Of a stretch of DNA of 64,000 nucleotides, positions 9,474-18,142 are shown piece after piece. Below the pieces are notes generated by a model. That model saw nothing but the letters and a program-made list of their open reading frames with translations. It was not told the DNA's origin and ran no database searches. Origin of the DNA: Streptomyces sp. DH12 (lineage in GTDB: Bacteria; Actinomycetota; Actinomycetes; Streptomycetales; Streptomycetaceae); contig NZ_JAHWGT010000027.1 of the NCBI RefSeq assembly GCF_020873895.1, forward strand, positions 1 to 64,000, given 5' to 3'. The position numbers were made by a program, and so were the translations under genes. Each line of letters opens with the position of its first letter. Position 1 is the stretch's first letter.

Positions 9474-9650
9474 TGCGCGGTCCCATCCGTCCCCTGGTCG
9501 CGAACTCTCTTCGTACGGGCACCGTTCGCCGGCGAACGGCCCCCCGGGGAATGGTCTCAGATCGACGCCTGCGACGACGACGCCGTGGCACGGCACCGAC
9601 CCGGCCCCGGCCCGGAGCCGCCCACTCTACCGGGCCGGGAATCCGTCGGG

Positions 9651-10091
9651 TCAGTGCTCCGCTGAGGCGGACTCAGCCGAGGTGACCAGTTCGGTGAGGA
9701 CCCCGTGGCAGTCCTTGGGGTGCAGGAACGTGATCCGCGACCCCATGGAGCCGCGCCGCGGCTCGTCGTAGAGGACCCGCACGCCCTTGTCCCGGATGTC
9801 CGCCGCGTCGCCGTCGACGTCCGCGGTGCCGAAGGCGATGTGGTGGACGCCCTCGCCGTTCTTGGCCAGCCACTTCGCGACGGTGGAGTCCTCGCGGGTG
9901 GGTTCCAGGAGCTGGAGGTAGGAGGCGCCGCCGTCGGAGGTGCCGTTGATCTTCAGCATGGCCTCGCGGACGCCCTGCTCCTCGTTGACCTCGGTGTGGA
10001 AGACCTCGAAGCCGTAGGTGGAGCGGTAGAACTCCACGGTCGTGTCGAGGTCGTGGCAGGCGATCCCGATGTGGTCGATTCTGGTGAGCAT
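9651..10091 (-). CDS. Methylmalonyl-CoA epimerase
   Basis: A 146-residue vicinal-oxygen-chelate protein that interconverts (2R)- and (2S)-methylmalonyl-CoA. The expected metal ligands are visible: His7 (IDHIGIA), Gln60 (ASYLQLLEP), His84 (VHHIAFG) and Glu134 (VLTELV). Their spacing agrees with the Propionibacterium enzyme (His12, Gln65, His91, Glu141). The frame is open to 10142, but ATG 10091 gives the standard family N-terminus MLTRIDHIGIA. It is divergent from the thiolase/meaB operon. Together with MeaB and IcmA nearby, it belongs to propionyl/methylmalonyl/isobutyryl-CoA metabolism. Confidence 0.93.
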   Translation of the reverse strand: MLTRIDHIGIACHDLDTTVEFYRSTYGFEVFHTEVNEEQGVREAMLKINGTSDGGASYLQLLEPTREDSTVAKWLAKNGEGVHHIAFGTADVDGDAADIRDKGVRVLYDEPRRGSMGSRITFLHPKDCHGVLTELVTSAESASAEH

Positions 10092-10150
10092 GCGACCAGT
10101 GCAGCGCTCCACGGGGTGGTTACGCAACGTGCGCGCCGTCACACCGACCG

Positions 10151-10163
10151 CCCGGTGACCGGG
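10151..10163. promoter_or_regulatory. Operator-like inverted repeat in the epimerase/thiolase divergent promoter
   Basis: CCCGGTGACCGGG is a perfect 6+1+6 inverted repeat in the 149-bp space between two divergent acyl-CoA genes. A second one, CCAGCCAGGCTGG at 10213-10225, sits just before the thiolase ribosome-binding site. Either could be a regulator site or an RNA hairpin. No binding protein can be named. Confidence 0.3.
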
Positions 10164-10240
10164 GGTGGTACCGCTCAGTACATTGGCGGTAAACCCTCGT
10201 TCACTCCGCAGCCCAGCCAGGCTGGAAGGGGATCGTCCTC

Positions 10241-11452
10241 ATGTCTGGAACGACCGGTACCACCTCCGTCATCGTCGCGGGCGCACGCACGCCCATGGGC
10301 CGGCTGCTCGGCTCCCTGAAGTCCTTCTCCGGGGTCGACCTCGGCGGCTTCGCCATCAAGGCCGCCCTCGACCGCGCGGGCATCGGCGGCGACCAGGTGC
10401 AGTACGTGATCATGGGGCAGGTGCTCCAGGCGGGCGCCGGGCAGATCCCCGCCCGTCAGGCCGCCGTCAAGGCGGGCATCCCGATGAACGTCCCGGCGCT
10501 CACGATCAACAAGGTCTGCCTCTCCGGCCTCGACGCCATCGCCCTCGCCGACCAGCTGATTCGCGCGGGCGAGTTCGACGTGATCGTCGCCGGCGGCCAG
10601 GAGTCGATGACCAACGCGCCGCACCTGCTCCCGAAGTCCCGTGAGGGCTACAAGTACGGCGCCATCGAGATGCTCGACGCGATGGCGTACGACGGCCTCA
10701 CCGACCCGTTCGACAACATCGCCATGGGCGCGTCCACCGAGCGGCACAACACCCGCCTCGGCATCCGCCGCCCCGAGCAGGACGAGATCTCCGCCCTGTC
10801 GCACCAGCGCGCGGCGGCCGCCCAGAAGAACGGGCTGTTCGAGGCGGAGATCACGCCCGTGGAGATCCCGCAGCGCAAGGGCGAGCCCGTCCTGTTCGCC
10901 AAGGACGAGGGCATCCGGCCCGAGACCACGGCCGAGACGCTCGCCCGGCTGCGCCCGGCGTTCTCCAAGGAGGGCACGATCACGGCCGGCTCCTCGTCGC
11001 AGATCTCCGACGGCGCCGCCGCGGTCGTCGTGATGAGCAAGGCCAAGGCGGAGGAGCTGGGCCTGGAGTGGATCGCGGAGATCGGCGCGCACGGCAACGT
11101 CGCGGGCCCGGACAACGCGCTCCAGTCGCAGCCGTCCAACGCGATCACGCACGCCCTGAAGAAGGAGGGCATGGACGTGGCGGACCTGGACCTGATCGAG
11201 ATCAACGAGGCGTTCGCGGCCGTGTCCGTGCAGTCCATGAAGGATCTGGGCGTCTCCCCTGAAAAGGTGAACGTCAACGGCGGCGCCATCGCCCTGGGCC
11301 ACCCGATCGGCATGTCCGGCGCCCGTATCGTGCTCCACCTGGCGCTGGAGCTGAGGCGGCGCGGCGGCGGGACCGGCGCGGCGGCGCTGTGCGGCGGCGG
11401 CGGCCAGGGCGACGCGCTGATCCTGCGTGTCCCGAGCGCTTCGGCGAAGTAA
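10241..11452 (+). CDS. Acetyl-CoA C-acetyltransferase (thiolase)
   Basis: A 403-residue thiolase, normal for the family. The acyl-accepting nucleophile is Cys93 (NKVCLSG), the catalytic His lies in [16 protein letters not shown], and the C-terminal [10 protein letters not shown] holds the second catalytic Cys. It condenses or cleaves acetoacetyl-CoA or longer 3-ketoacyl-CoAs; chain length cannot be told from these motifs. The ATG at 10241 follows AAGGGGA. Twelve bases after its stop comes meaB with its own AGGAG, so the two form an operon. From memory it corresponds to SCO5399. Confidence 0.93.
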   Translation: MSGTTGTTSVIVAGARTPMGRLLGSLKSFSGVDLGGFAIKAALDRAGIGGDQVQYVIMGQVLQAGAGQIPARQAAVKAGIPMNVPALTINKVCLSGLDAIALADQLIRAGEFDVIVAGGQESMTNAPHLLPKSREGYKYGAIEMLDAMAYDGLTDPFDNIAMGASTERHNTRLGIRRPEQDEISALSHQRAAAAQKNGLFEAEITPVEIPQRKGEPVLFAKDEGIRPETTAETLARLRPAFSKEGTITAGSSSQISDGAAAVVVMSKAKAEELGLEWIAEIGAHGNVAGPDNALQSQPSNAITHALKKEGMDVADLDLIEINEAFAAVSVQSMKDLGVSPEKVNVNGGAIALGHPIGMSGARIVLHLALELRRRGGGTGAAALCGGGGQGDALILRVPSASAK

Positions 11453-11464
11453 GGAGCTCTGTAC

Positions 11465-12424
11465 GTGATGGTGGACGTCCCCGCACTGGTCGCCCAGGCA
11501 CGGGAGGGCAGGCCCCGGGCCGTGGCCCGGTTGATCTCGCTCGTGGAGGGGGCGTCCCCGCAGCTCCGTGAGGTGATGGCGGCCCTCGCCCCGCTCACGG
11601 GCGGCGCGTACGTGGTCGGCCTGACGGGTTCGCCGGGCGTCGGCAAGTCCACGTCGACCTCGGCGCTGGTCTCCGCCTACCGCCGGGCGGGCAAGCGGGT
11701 CGGCGTCCTCGCCGTGGACCCCTCGTCGCCGTTCTCCGGCGGCGCGCTGCTCGGCGACCGGGTCCGGATGTCCGAGCACGCCTCGGACCCGGGCGTCTAC
11801 ATCCGCTCCATGGCCACCCGCGGGCACCTGGGCGGTCTGGCGTGGTCGGCGCCGCAGGCGATCCGCGTCCTGGACGCGGCCGGCTGCGACGTGGTGCTCG
11901 TCGAGACGGTCGGCGTGGGTCAGTCCGAGGTGGAGATCGCCTCGCAGGCGGACACGTCGGTGGTGCTGCTGGCACCCGGCATGGGCGACGGCATCCAGGC
12001 GGCGAAGGCCGGCATCCTGGAGATCGGCGACGTGTACGTGGTGAACAAGGCCGACCGGGACGGGGCGGACGCCACGGCGCGCGAGCTCAACCACATGCTC
12101 GGTCTCGGCGAGGCGCGGGCGCCGGGCGACTGGCGGCCGCCGATCGTGAAGACGGTCGCCGCGCGCGGCGAGGGCGTCGACGAGGTCGTGGAGGCGCTGG
12201 AGAAGCACCGCGCCTGGATGGAGGAGCACGGCGTCCTGGGCGAGCGCCGCAGGGCCCGCGCCTCGCACGAGGTGGAGACCATCGCGGTCACCGCGCTGCG
12301 CGAGCGCATCGGCGACCTGCGGGGCGACCGGCGCCTGGGCGTGCTGGCGGAGCGGATCGTGTCGGGCGAGCTCGACCCGTACGCGGCCGCCGACGAGCTG
12401 GTGGCGGGCCTGACGGGCCGCTGA
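11465..12424 (+). CDS. meaB: MeaB, GTPase chaperone of B12-dependent mutases
   Basis: A 319-residue G3E-family P-loop GTPase (also called ArgK/LAO-type ATPase). Walker A is GSPGVGKST (residues 55-63), the Mg-binding VDPSSPFSGGALLGDR follows, then VETVGVGQSEVE and the guanine-specificity motif NKAD. MeaB proteins load and protect adenosylcobalamin in methylmalonyl-CoA mutase or related mutases. The partner here could be methylmalonyl-CoA mutase encoded elsewhere or the IcmA at 22488. GTG 11465 lies 8 nt after AGGAG; ATG 11468 is one codon later and also possible. A strong terminator follows. Confidence 0.94.
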   Translation: MMVDVPALVAQAREGRPRAVARLISLVEGASPQLREVMAALAPLTGGAYVVGLTGSPGVGKSTSTSALVSAYRRAGKRVGVLAVDPSSPFSGGALLGDRVRMSEHASDPGVYIRSMATRGHLGGLAWSAPQAIRVLDAAGCDVVLVETVGVGQSEVEIASQADTSVVLLAPGMGDGIQAAKAGILEIGDVYVVNKADRDGADATARELNHMLGLGEARAPGDWRPPIVKTVAARGEGVDEVVEALEKHRAWMEEHGVLGERRRARASHEVETIAVTALRERIGDLRGDRRLGVLAERIVSGELDPYAAADELVAGLTGR

Positions 12425-12439
12425 GCGGGCGTGACCGAA

Positions 12440-12470
12440 GGGCCCCGCCCCCGATCGGGGGGCGGGGCCC
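12440..12470 (+). terminator. Terminator after meaB
   Basis: A 13-bp GC stem (12440-12452 with 12457-12470) closes on a GATC loop and is followed by TTTCG. It lies 15 bp after the meaB stop and reads as an intrinsic terminator. The symmetry means it can also stop minus-strand transcripts coming from the MarR gene. Confidence 0.8.
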
Positions 12471-12601
12471 TTTCGTGTGTCGCGGTTCCCGTGGAGGGTC
12501 GGTCGGCGTGGCCCCCACCGGGAGGATGCGCCCCGCGGGGCAGCGCGGGGTCGTGCGGGTCGTGCGCGTGGTGCGGGGTGGTGCGGGTGCGCGCGGGGCC
12601 G

Positions 12602-13078
12602 CTACGGCTTGCCGCGCAGGCCGCGCAGGTGTTCCGCGATCGGCCGCAGGGAGGCGTGGAGGTCGGTCAGCGCCTCGGGGGCCAGCTGGTCGATGAAGTG
12701 CCTGCGCACCGACTCGACGTGGTGCGGTGCCACCTTGTGCATGGTCTCCATGCCCTGGTCGGTGAGGACCGCGTACAGTCCGCGCCGGTCCGACTCGCAG
12801 TTCTCGCGTCGGACCAGGCCGGTGTTCTCCATCCGGGTGATCTGGTGGGAGAGCCGGCTCTTGGACTGGAGGGTCGCCGCGGCGAGGTCGCTCATCCGCA
12901 TGCGGCGCTCGGGCGACTCCGAGAGGTTCACGAGGATCTCGTAGTCGTTGTAGGTCAGGCCGAACGGCTGGAGGTCCTTCTCCAGCTGGTAGGTGAGTAG
13001 TCGGTTGACGTCGAGATAGGTGCGCCAGGCGCACTGCTCGCCATCGCTCAGCCACGGGGTGGCCGTCTCGGTCTCCAT
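12602..13078 (-). CDS. MarR-family transcriptional regulator
   Basis: A 158-residue winged-helix protein. The HTH is around residues 55-85 (MSDLAAATLQSKSRLSHQITRMENTGLV) followed by the wing RRENCESDRRGLYAVLTDQG; the conserved D-x-R of MarR wings is present as SDRRG. The start ATG 13078 is preceded on the minus strand by TAGAAT about 6 nt upstream, a good -10 box, which suggests a leaderless transcript. It lies between the meaB terminator and the AIM24 trio. Its ligand and target genes are unknown. Confidence 0.88.
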   Translation of the reverse strand: METETATPWLSDGEQCAWRTYLDVNRLLTYQLEKDLQPFGLTYNDYEILVNLSESPERRMRMSDLAAATLQSKSRLSHQITRMENTGLVRRENCESDRRGLYAVLTDQGMETMHKVAPHHVESVRRHFIDQLAPEALTDLHASLRPIAEHLRGLRGKP

Positions 13079-13206
13079 ATGTGGATTCTACCTAAGATGT
13101 TGAATATTGGACGAAGTAGTGACGCCGCTTCGCTCCCCGTCCCCCGTCCCCGTACGACCGCACACTGCGCAGGCGTTCGAGCGCGTCACACTCCGCAGAC
13201 TACCGC

Positions 13207-14001
13207 TCACAGCCCGAAGCGACGCTGGAGGTCCCCCAGCTGGCCGGGAAGGCGCGGTGACGCACCGTGCGACCCCTGGCCGGAACCCTGCCCGGCGTGC
13301 GGCGCCCCGCCCCCCGGGACGCCCGGCTCGTGCGGAACGGTTCCGGTGCCCTGCTCCGGCATCAGCGTCTCCGTCGACTGGAGCAGCACCGTCCCCGCGC
13401 CGACGAACTCGAACTGGTGCTCCTCGCCGGACGCCCCGCCGAACCCGGTGAGCGCCCGTACGCCGCCGAGGACGCCCCGCAGGTAGCCGTGGTCGTAGTG
13501 GTGGCACGGCGAGGGGCAGTCCGCCCACCCGACGAGAGCCTGCGGGTCGACGCGGATCGGCGGCTCCATGAAGACCACCTCGCCGTTGGACGCGGCGACG
13601 AACTTCCCCGTGCCGATCAGGGTGAGGAAGCCGGGCACGATCGACTGCTTCAGCGACAGCGACGGCTCGAAGGCCAGGAGGTTGCCCGCCCGGATCGTGA
13701 GGTTGCCGTCCTCCAGGTCGAAGGAGTTCACGTCGAAGGCCCGGTCCGCGAGGAGCATCCGGCCGCTGCCCTCCGCCACGACCCAGTCGCCCGCGTACAT
13801 CGGCGAGTGGAAGCTCGTGCGCACCAGCCGCTCCAGGGCGCCGTGTCCGACGCCGTTGAAGGAGATGTCGCCGTAGTAGGCGATCATCTTGCCCTTCTGC
13901 AGGAACCACCGGGAGCCCTTGAGGGCCACGCAGAAGGTGTACGGGTTGACGTTGTCGTCACTCGGGAGGTTCGACGGGTCGAACACGGTGGACGCGCTCA
14001 C
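13207..14001 (-). CDS. AIM24-family protein, third of three
   Basis: A 264-residue member of the AIM24 family (TRAP-like beta fold), recognisable by repeated beta-strand motifs such as MIAYYGDISFNGVG, LLAFEPSLSL and IRVDPQALVGW. After about residue 215 the protein has a Gly/Pro/His-rich tail not seen in its two neighbours. GTG 14001 overlaps the stop of the preceding AIM24 gene by 4 nt (GTGA), so translation is coupled. Bacterial AIM24 proteins are poorly understood; no catalytic residues are apparent and no signal peptide is visible. Last gene of the three-gene operon. Confidence 0.85.
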   Translation of the reverse strand: MSASTVFDPSNLPSDDNVNPYTFCVALKGSRWFLQKGKMIAYYGDISFNGVGHGALERLVRTSFHSPMYAGDWVVAEGSGRMLLADRAFDVNSFDLEDGNLTIRAGNLLAFEPSLSLKQSIVPGFLTLIGTGKFVAASNGEVVFMEPPIRVDPQALVGWADCPSPCHHYDHGYLRGVLGGVRALTGFGGASGEEHQFEFVGAGTVLLQSTETLMPEQGTGTVPHEPGVPGGGAPHAGQGSGQGSHGASPRLPGQLGDLQRRFGL

Positions 14002-14648
14002 AGCTTCTCCTCCGACGCCTGGACGTACACCGCACCGCTGCCGCTCAGCTCCAGCTGGAACGCCTCGCCCGAGCCGCGCCCCACCATGTCGCGCCAGCCG
14101 AGCGCCGTGGAGAGCTTGTTCCGCACGTCGCCGTGGTGGGCCACGTACGCCTGCGGGTCCACGTGGACCGGGCGCCCGGGGGTGATCGGCAGCTCGATCA
14201 CCCCGCCGTGCGCCATGACCGCGACGGAGCCGTGCCCCTTGAGGGTCGTGGTGAACAGGCCCTGCCCCGTCACCTGGTCGCGCACCATCCCCATGACGCC
14301 GCCCTGGGCGCCCATGAACATCGTCCCCTGCTCCAGCGTCCCGTCGAAGGCCAGCAGCCGGTCCGCCTCGACGTACAGGGTGTCGCCGGCCAGCCGGATC
14401 ACCTGCACGTGGTGGCCGCCGTGCCCGAACATCACCGTGCCGCTGCCCTCCACCGTCATCAGCGGGGCGGCCTCCCCGGCGACGCGCCGCCCGATCATCG
14501 CCATGACGCCGCCCTGGCCGCCGGCGGTGTTGGGCGTGAACGTGACCTCGCCGCGGTACGCCAGCATCGCGCCGCGCTGGCTGAACAGCCGCTGCCCCGG
14601 GGTGACCGCGGCCTCGACCATCTTGGAGTTGATCTCCCGGAACGGCAT
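13998..14648 (-). CDS. AIM24-family protein, second of three
   Basis: A 216-residue AIM24-like protein. Motifs: SQRGAMLAYRGEVTF near residues 23-37, the Gly-rich TAGGQGGVMAMIGRR, then LYVEADRLLAFDGTLEQGTMF, GLFTTTLKGHG and VHVDPQAYVAHHGDV. The start ATG 14648 shares its A with the stop of the upstream gene (TGATG), and its stop overlaps the next start, so all three are translationally coupled. Its similarity to the first gene (same GLFTTT, VDPxAYVAH motifs) shows they are tandem paralogues that probably act together or assemble into one complex; the latter is inference. Confidence 0.86.
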   Translation of the reverse strand: MPFREINSKMVEAAVTPGQRLFSQRGAMLAYRGEVTFTPNTAGGQGGVMAMIGRRVAGEAAPLMTVEGSGTVMFGHGGHHVQVIRLAGDTLYVEADRLLAFDGTLEQGTMFMGAQGGVMGMVRDQVTGQGLFTTTLKGHGSVAVMAHGGVIELPITPGRPVHVDPQAYVAHHGDVRNKLSTALGWRDMVGRGSGEAFQLELSGSGAVYVQASEEKL

Positions 14649-15286
14649 CAGACGTCGCCCCCCACGGTGTTGCGCTCGCTCGGTTGCACGTACACGACCC
14701 CGTCGCCCTCGAACCGGACCTGGAACGCCTCGCCGCCGCCCTCGCCCACCAGGGTGCGGAAGGTGACGCCGGACTGGAGGGTCTGGCGCAGGTCGCCCTG
14801 GTGCGCCACGTACGCGCCCGGGTCCACCACGAGCGGGTACCCCGGCGTCACGCGCAGCACGACGGCCGGGCCGTCGGAGGTGATCGCCACCTGGCCCGAG
14901 CCCTCGACGGTCGTGGTGAACAGGCCGTTCCCGCTCGCCCCGCCGCGCAGCCCGGTGAAGGTCGTGCCGGTGCGCAGGGCGGCGTCGGAGCACAGGAGGT
15001 TGCTCGCCTCGACCCACAGCCGCTCGCCGTGGAGCCCGAGCACGGTGACGTCGGAGGCCCGGTCGGCGAAGTAGCAGGTGCCCTGCCCCGTCACCTCCAT
15101 GACCTCCATCTGCTCCCCGGTCAACCGCCGGGTGACCATGCCGCGGAGGCCCTCGCCGCCGCCGCTCATCTTCTTGAAGGCCATCCGGCCCTCGTACGCG
15201 ACCATCGCGCCGTTCTTCGCCTTGACGGCGTCGCCGGCCAGGTCGACGGCGAGCGCTTTGCTGCCCTGGAGTCGGAAGGTTGCCAC
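14648..15286 (-). CDS. AIM24-family protein, first of three
   Basis: A 212-residue AIM24-like protein starting MATFRLQGSKALAVDLAGD at GTG 15286; an upstream in-frame extension to 15400 lacks family similarity. Shared motifs are NGAMVAYEGRMAFKKM, the Gly-rich GGGEGLRGMVTRR, LWVEASNLL, NGLFTTTVEGSG and VVDPGAYVAHQGD. First gene of the minus-strand trio, transcribed away from the DUF3817 gene at 15439, so about 150 bp of divergent promoter region is available. No membrane segment or signal peptide. Function unknown. Confidence 0.86.
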   Translation of the reverse strand: MATFRLQGSKALAVDLAGDAVKAKNGAMVAYEGRMAFKKMSGGGEGLRGMVTRRLTGEQMEVMEVTGQGTCYFADRASDVTVLGLHGERLWVEASNLLCSDAALRTGTTFTGLRGGASGNGLFTTTVEGSGQVAITSDGPAVVLRVTPGYPLVVDPGAYVAHQGDLRQTLQSGVTFRTLVGEGGGEAFQVRFEGDGVVYVQPSERNTVGGDV

Positions 15287-15438
15287 GCACAGACCGTAAC
15301 GGGCGCGGCCGCCCCGGGGACAGCGCCCCGGGCGGTTCCCGCCCCTGATGACGTACCGGGGCGCCCACCTGACAGAATGGGCGCACGCTTGTGCATCCAT
15401 TCACAAGATCGATCCCCGCGCAGAAGGTGCTCGTTCCC

Positions 15439-15783
15439 GTGGACATCAAGACCGCATCCGCCCTCCACCGCCTCCGGCTCGTCTCCGGCCCCGAGGCCAC
15501 CTCCTTCCTCGTGCTGCTCGTCTGCTCGGTCCTCAAGCGCACGACGGAGTTCAACGCCGTCCCGTTCATGGGCGCCGTCCACGGCTTCCTCTTCCTGCTG
15601 TACGTGGTCTTCTGGCTGGACGCCTGGAAGAACGCGAAGTGGGACGTGAAGACGGGCGTGCTGTTCTTCGTCCTCTCCGTCGTCCCCTTCGGCGGCTTCT
15701 ACGCCGACCGGAGGCTCAAGCGCGCCGCCGACGACGCGGTGATCGCCTCCCGTGCCCGCGGCGAGGGCACGGTGAACGCGTGA
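15439..15783 (+). CDS. DUF3817 small integral membrane protein
   Basis: A protein of about 114 residues with three hydrophobic segments. It carries the DUF3817 signature: an N-terminal [11 protein letters not shown], then [19 protein letters not shown] and a C-terminal segment ending [11 protein letters not shown] 15439 ([13 protein letters not shown]) fits homologues, but its only SD-like sequence, AGAAGG, is 12 nt upstream; GTG 15427 is an alternative, so the start is uncertain. Its stop overlaps the next gene's GTG. A paralogue lies at 22061. The function of DUF3817 proteins is not known. Confidence 0.82.
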   Translation: MDIKTASALHRLRLVSGPEATSFLVLLVCSVLKRTTEFNAVPFMGAVHGFLFLLYVVFWLDAWKNAKWDVKTGVLFFVLSVVPFGGFYADRRLKRAADDAVIASRARGEGTVNA

Positions 15784-16073
15784 TCGTCGCCTTCTCCGTC
15801 ACGCCGCTCGGGGTCGGCGAGGACGTCGGGGAGTACGTCGCCGACGCCGTCCGCGTCGTCCGCGACTCCGGGTTGCCGCACCGCACGGACGCGATGTTCA
15901 CCTCCGTCGAGGGGGAGTGGGACGAGGTCATGGACGTCGTCCGGCGCGCGGTCGCGGCCGTCGAGGCGCGCGCCCCGCGCGTCTCCCTGGTCCTCAAGGC
16001 CGACATCCGGCCGGGGGTGACGGACGGCCTCACCTCGAAGGTCGCCACCGTGGAGCGCCACCTCGCCCCCTGA
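15780..16073 (+). CDS. MTH1187-family thiamine-binding protein
   Basis: A 97-residue protein starting [20 protein letters not shown]. This is the hallmark of the MTH1187/YkoF-like (DUF77) family, small ferredoxin-like domains reported to bind thiamine or related metabolites. The Ser/Thr-rich SVTPLG and EGEWDEVM motifs are present. GTG 15780 overlaps the upstream stop (GTGA), so it is coupled to the DUF3817 gene. A perfect hairpin terminator follows. The ligand is inferred from the family. Confidence 0.86.
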   Translation: MIVAFSVTPLGVGEDVGEYVADAVRVVRDSGLPHRTDAMFTSVEGEWDEVMDVVRRAVAAVEARAPRVSLVLKADIRPGVTDGLTSKVATVERHLAP

Positions 16074-16103
16074 GGGCCCGGGGCCCCGCCCGCGTGTGCC
16101 GCC

Positions 16104-16134
16104 GAGCCCGGCCGGTCGTCCACCGGCCGGGCTC
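16104..16134 (+). terminator. Terminator after the thiamine-binding gene
   Basis: A perfect 13-bp stem (GAGCCCGGCCGGT at 16104-16116, ACCGGCCGGGCTC at 16122-16134) with a 5-nt loop, 30 bp after the stop codon. No T-tract, but the position and strength fit a terminator that insulates cslA. Confidence 0.75.
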
Positions 16135-16162
16135 CGCCGTGTCCGGCCGGGTTCCGCCGTGT
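16123..16162. repeat. Two 20-bp direct repeats before cslA
   Basis: A 20-bp unit at 16123-16142 recurs immediately at 16143-16162 with one C/T difference, and a partial third copy begins after it. The first copy includes the right arm of the upstream hairpin. CTGACGCGCCGTCAG at 16171-16185 is a nearby inverted repeat. This 230-bp region is the likely cslA promoter zone, but I cannot place a clear -10/-35. Confidence 0.55.
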
Positions 16163-16306
16163 CCGGGTGGCTGACGCGCCGTCAGGCGTAGGGGGCCAAA
16201 CCCCGGTGCGGTCGGTACGCCCACTCGGATGTTCCCGGGTCGACATGTCCCGGTCTGTCTACTTCTGTGGGATCAAGCGACCCCGCTCGACAGGCTGGAG
16301 GCACCC

Positions 16307-18139
16307 GTGCTGCGGTCGGAGAGCAGCGGCGACAGCGACAGCAGGAGTCCGCGCCTCGACGAGAACCGGACCCGGGCCCCGGACGACGCCGGCGGCTACG
16401 ACTACGACACCCACAGCCGCCTCGCCGGGCCCCTGACGGAGCCGGGCCCGTCGGCGTACACCGTCCGGTACCGCTCCCTGCTGGCCGGGCAGCCCCACCG
16501 GGTCCGGGCCGGCCTCCTCATGGTGCTCGCCCCGCTGCTCTCCGCCGCCCTGCTCGCCTACCTCGTCTGGCCCACGCACTGGACGCGCCGGGAGGGCGGC
16601 GACCGGTGGCTGGTCGCGTTCGACACCGTCATGCTCGTCTCGATCGCGCTGATCTGCCTGTTCATGCTGGTCAACGTCGTCTCGATCGCGCACGCCACCC
16701 TCGTCGCGCGCGACCCCGTGCCGGTACGGCCCCAGGAGGGCACCCGGGTCGCCTTCGTCACCACGTACGTCCCGGGCAAGGAGCCGCTCTCCATGGTCCG
16801 CGCCACCCTGGAGGGCGCCGTGCGGGTGCGCCACGCGGGCGTGGTGGACGTGTGGCTGCTCGACGAGGGCGACGACGAGCAGGCGCGGGCCCTCTGCGAG
16901 GAACTGGGCGTGCACCACTTCACCCGCAAGGACGTGCCCGAGTGGAACCGGCCCGCCGGAGTCCACAAGGCGCGGACCAAGCACGGCAACTACAACGCGT
17001 GGATCGCCATGCACGGCCACGCCTACGACTTCCTCGCGTCCGTCGACACCGACCACGTCCCGCTGCCCGGCTTCCTGGAGCGGATGCTCGGCTACTTCCG
17101 CGACCCCGACGTCGCCTTCGTCGTCGGCCCGCAGGTGTACGGCAACTACGCCTCGCCCGTCACCAAGGCGGCGGAGTCCCAGCAGTTCCTCTTCCACGCC
17201 CTCATCCAGCGCGCCGGCAACCGCTACCGCGCCCCGATGTTCGTCGGCACCAACAACGTCCTGCGGCTGACCGCCGTCTTCCAGGTCGGCGGGCTCCAGG
17301 ACTCCGTCACCGAGGACATGGCGACGGGCTTCGAGATCCACCGCCGCAGGAACATGCGCACCGGCCGGTACTGGCGGTCGGTCTACACGCCCGACGTCCT
17401 CGCCGTCGGCGAGGGTCCGGCCTCCTGGACCGACTTCTTCACCCAGCAGCTCCGCTGGTCGAGGGGGACGTACGAGACGCTCATCAAGCAGTACTGGAAG
17501 GCCGCCTTCCGGCTCCCTCCCGGACGGCTCCTGAACTACACCCTCATGCTCGTCTACTACCCGATGACCGCCGTCAACTGGTTCCTCGGCCTCCTCAGCT
17601 GCACCCTCTACCTCTGGCTCGGCGCCTCCGGCACGCAGGTCTCCTCCGCCGTGTGGCTCATGCTCTACAGCGACGCCGCGGCCCTCCAGATCGGCCTGTA
17701 CCTGTGGAACCGGCGCCACAACGTCTCCCCGCACGAGCCGCAGGGCTCCGGCGGCCTCGCCGGCATGGCGATGTCGGCGCTCTGCGCGCCCGTCTACCTC
17801 AAGTCGCTCTGCGCCGCGGTCCTGCGCACCAGCGGCCGGTTCGTCGTCACACCCAAGGGCGGCGCGGCCAGCCCCGACCGGCTGGGCACCTTCCGCATCC
17901 ACCTCGGGTGGGCGGGCGTGCTCGCCACCGGCCTCGTCGCCTCCGCGCACTTCGACCACACGCACGCGGCCATGCGCACCTGGGCCGTGCTGGCCCTCGC
18001 CGTCTGCCTCGCCCCCGTCGCCGTCTGGGGGTGGACCACCGCCCGGGAGCGCCGCGCCGCCGAGCGACCCGCCGAACGGACCGCCGACCGGGGCGAGGAG
18101 TCCGGCGCCGCTCTCGCCACCACCTCAGGAGGGAACTGA
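16307..18139 (+). CDS. cslA: CslA, cellulose-synthase-like glycosyltransferase
   Basis: A 610-residue membrane GT2 enzyme. Two N-terminal membrane segments lie at about 69-89 and 105-130, then a cytosolic catalytic domain with Asp186 (LLDEGDD), the D-x-D at 247-249 (SVDTDH), the TED at 335-337 and QQLRW at 380-384. All processive-synthase residues are intact. Further membrane segments follow. In S. coelicolor/lividans CslA makes a beta-glucan at hyphal tips, with GlxA, and interacts with DivIVA. GTG 16307 has GGAGG five bases upstream. glxA follows 3 nt after the stop. No PilZ domain is visible, unlike many bacterial cellulose synthases. Confidence 0.95.
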   Translation: MLRSESSGDSDSRSPRLDENRTRAPDDAGGYDYDTHSRLAGPLTEPGPSAYTVRYRSLLAGQPHRVRAGLLMVLAPLLSAALLAYLVWPTHWTRREGGDRWLVAFDTVMLVSIALICLFMLVNVVSIAHATLVARDPVPVRPQEGTRVAFVTTYVPGKEPLSMVRATLEGAVRVRHAGVVDVWLLDEGDDEQARALCEELGVHHFTRKDVPEWNRPAGVHKARTKHGNYNAWIAMHGHAYDFLASVDTDHVPLPGFLERMLGYFRDPDVAFVVGPQVYGNYASPVTKAAESQQFLFHALIQRAGNRYRAPMFVGTNNVLRLTAVFQVGGLQDSVTEDMATGFEIHRRRNMRTGRYWRSVYTPDVLAVGEGPASWTDFFTQQLRWSRGTYETLIKQYWKAAFRLPPGRLLNYTLMLVYYPMTAVNWFLGLLSCTLYLWLGASGTQVSSAVWLMLYSDAAALQIGLYLWNRRHNVSPHEPQGSGGLAGMAMSALCAPVYLKSLCAAVLRTSGRFVVTPKGGAASPDRLGTFRIHLGWAGVLATGLVASAHFDHTHAAMRTWAVLALAVCLAPVAVWGWTTARERRAAERPAERTADRGEESGAALATTSGGN

Positions 18140-18142
18140 CCC

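Noticed and set aside
5886-9665. Long plus-strand open frame opposite scy (about 1259 codons)
   Set aside because: It mirrors scy codon bias: Leu/Gly/Arg-only composition, no SD and no family; scy on the minus strand has a recognised homologue.
16171-16185. CTGACG-CGC-CGTCAG as a shared operator with the CTGACGCGCC palindrome at 44119
   Set aside because: The shared core is only about ten GC-rich bases, and the second copy is better explained as a terminator.
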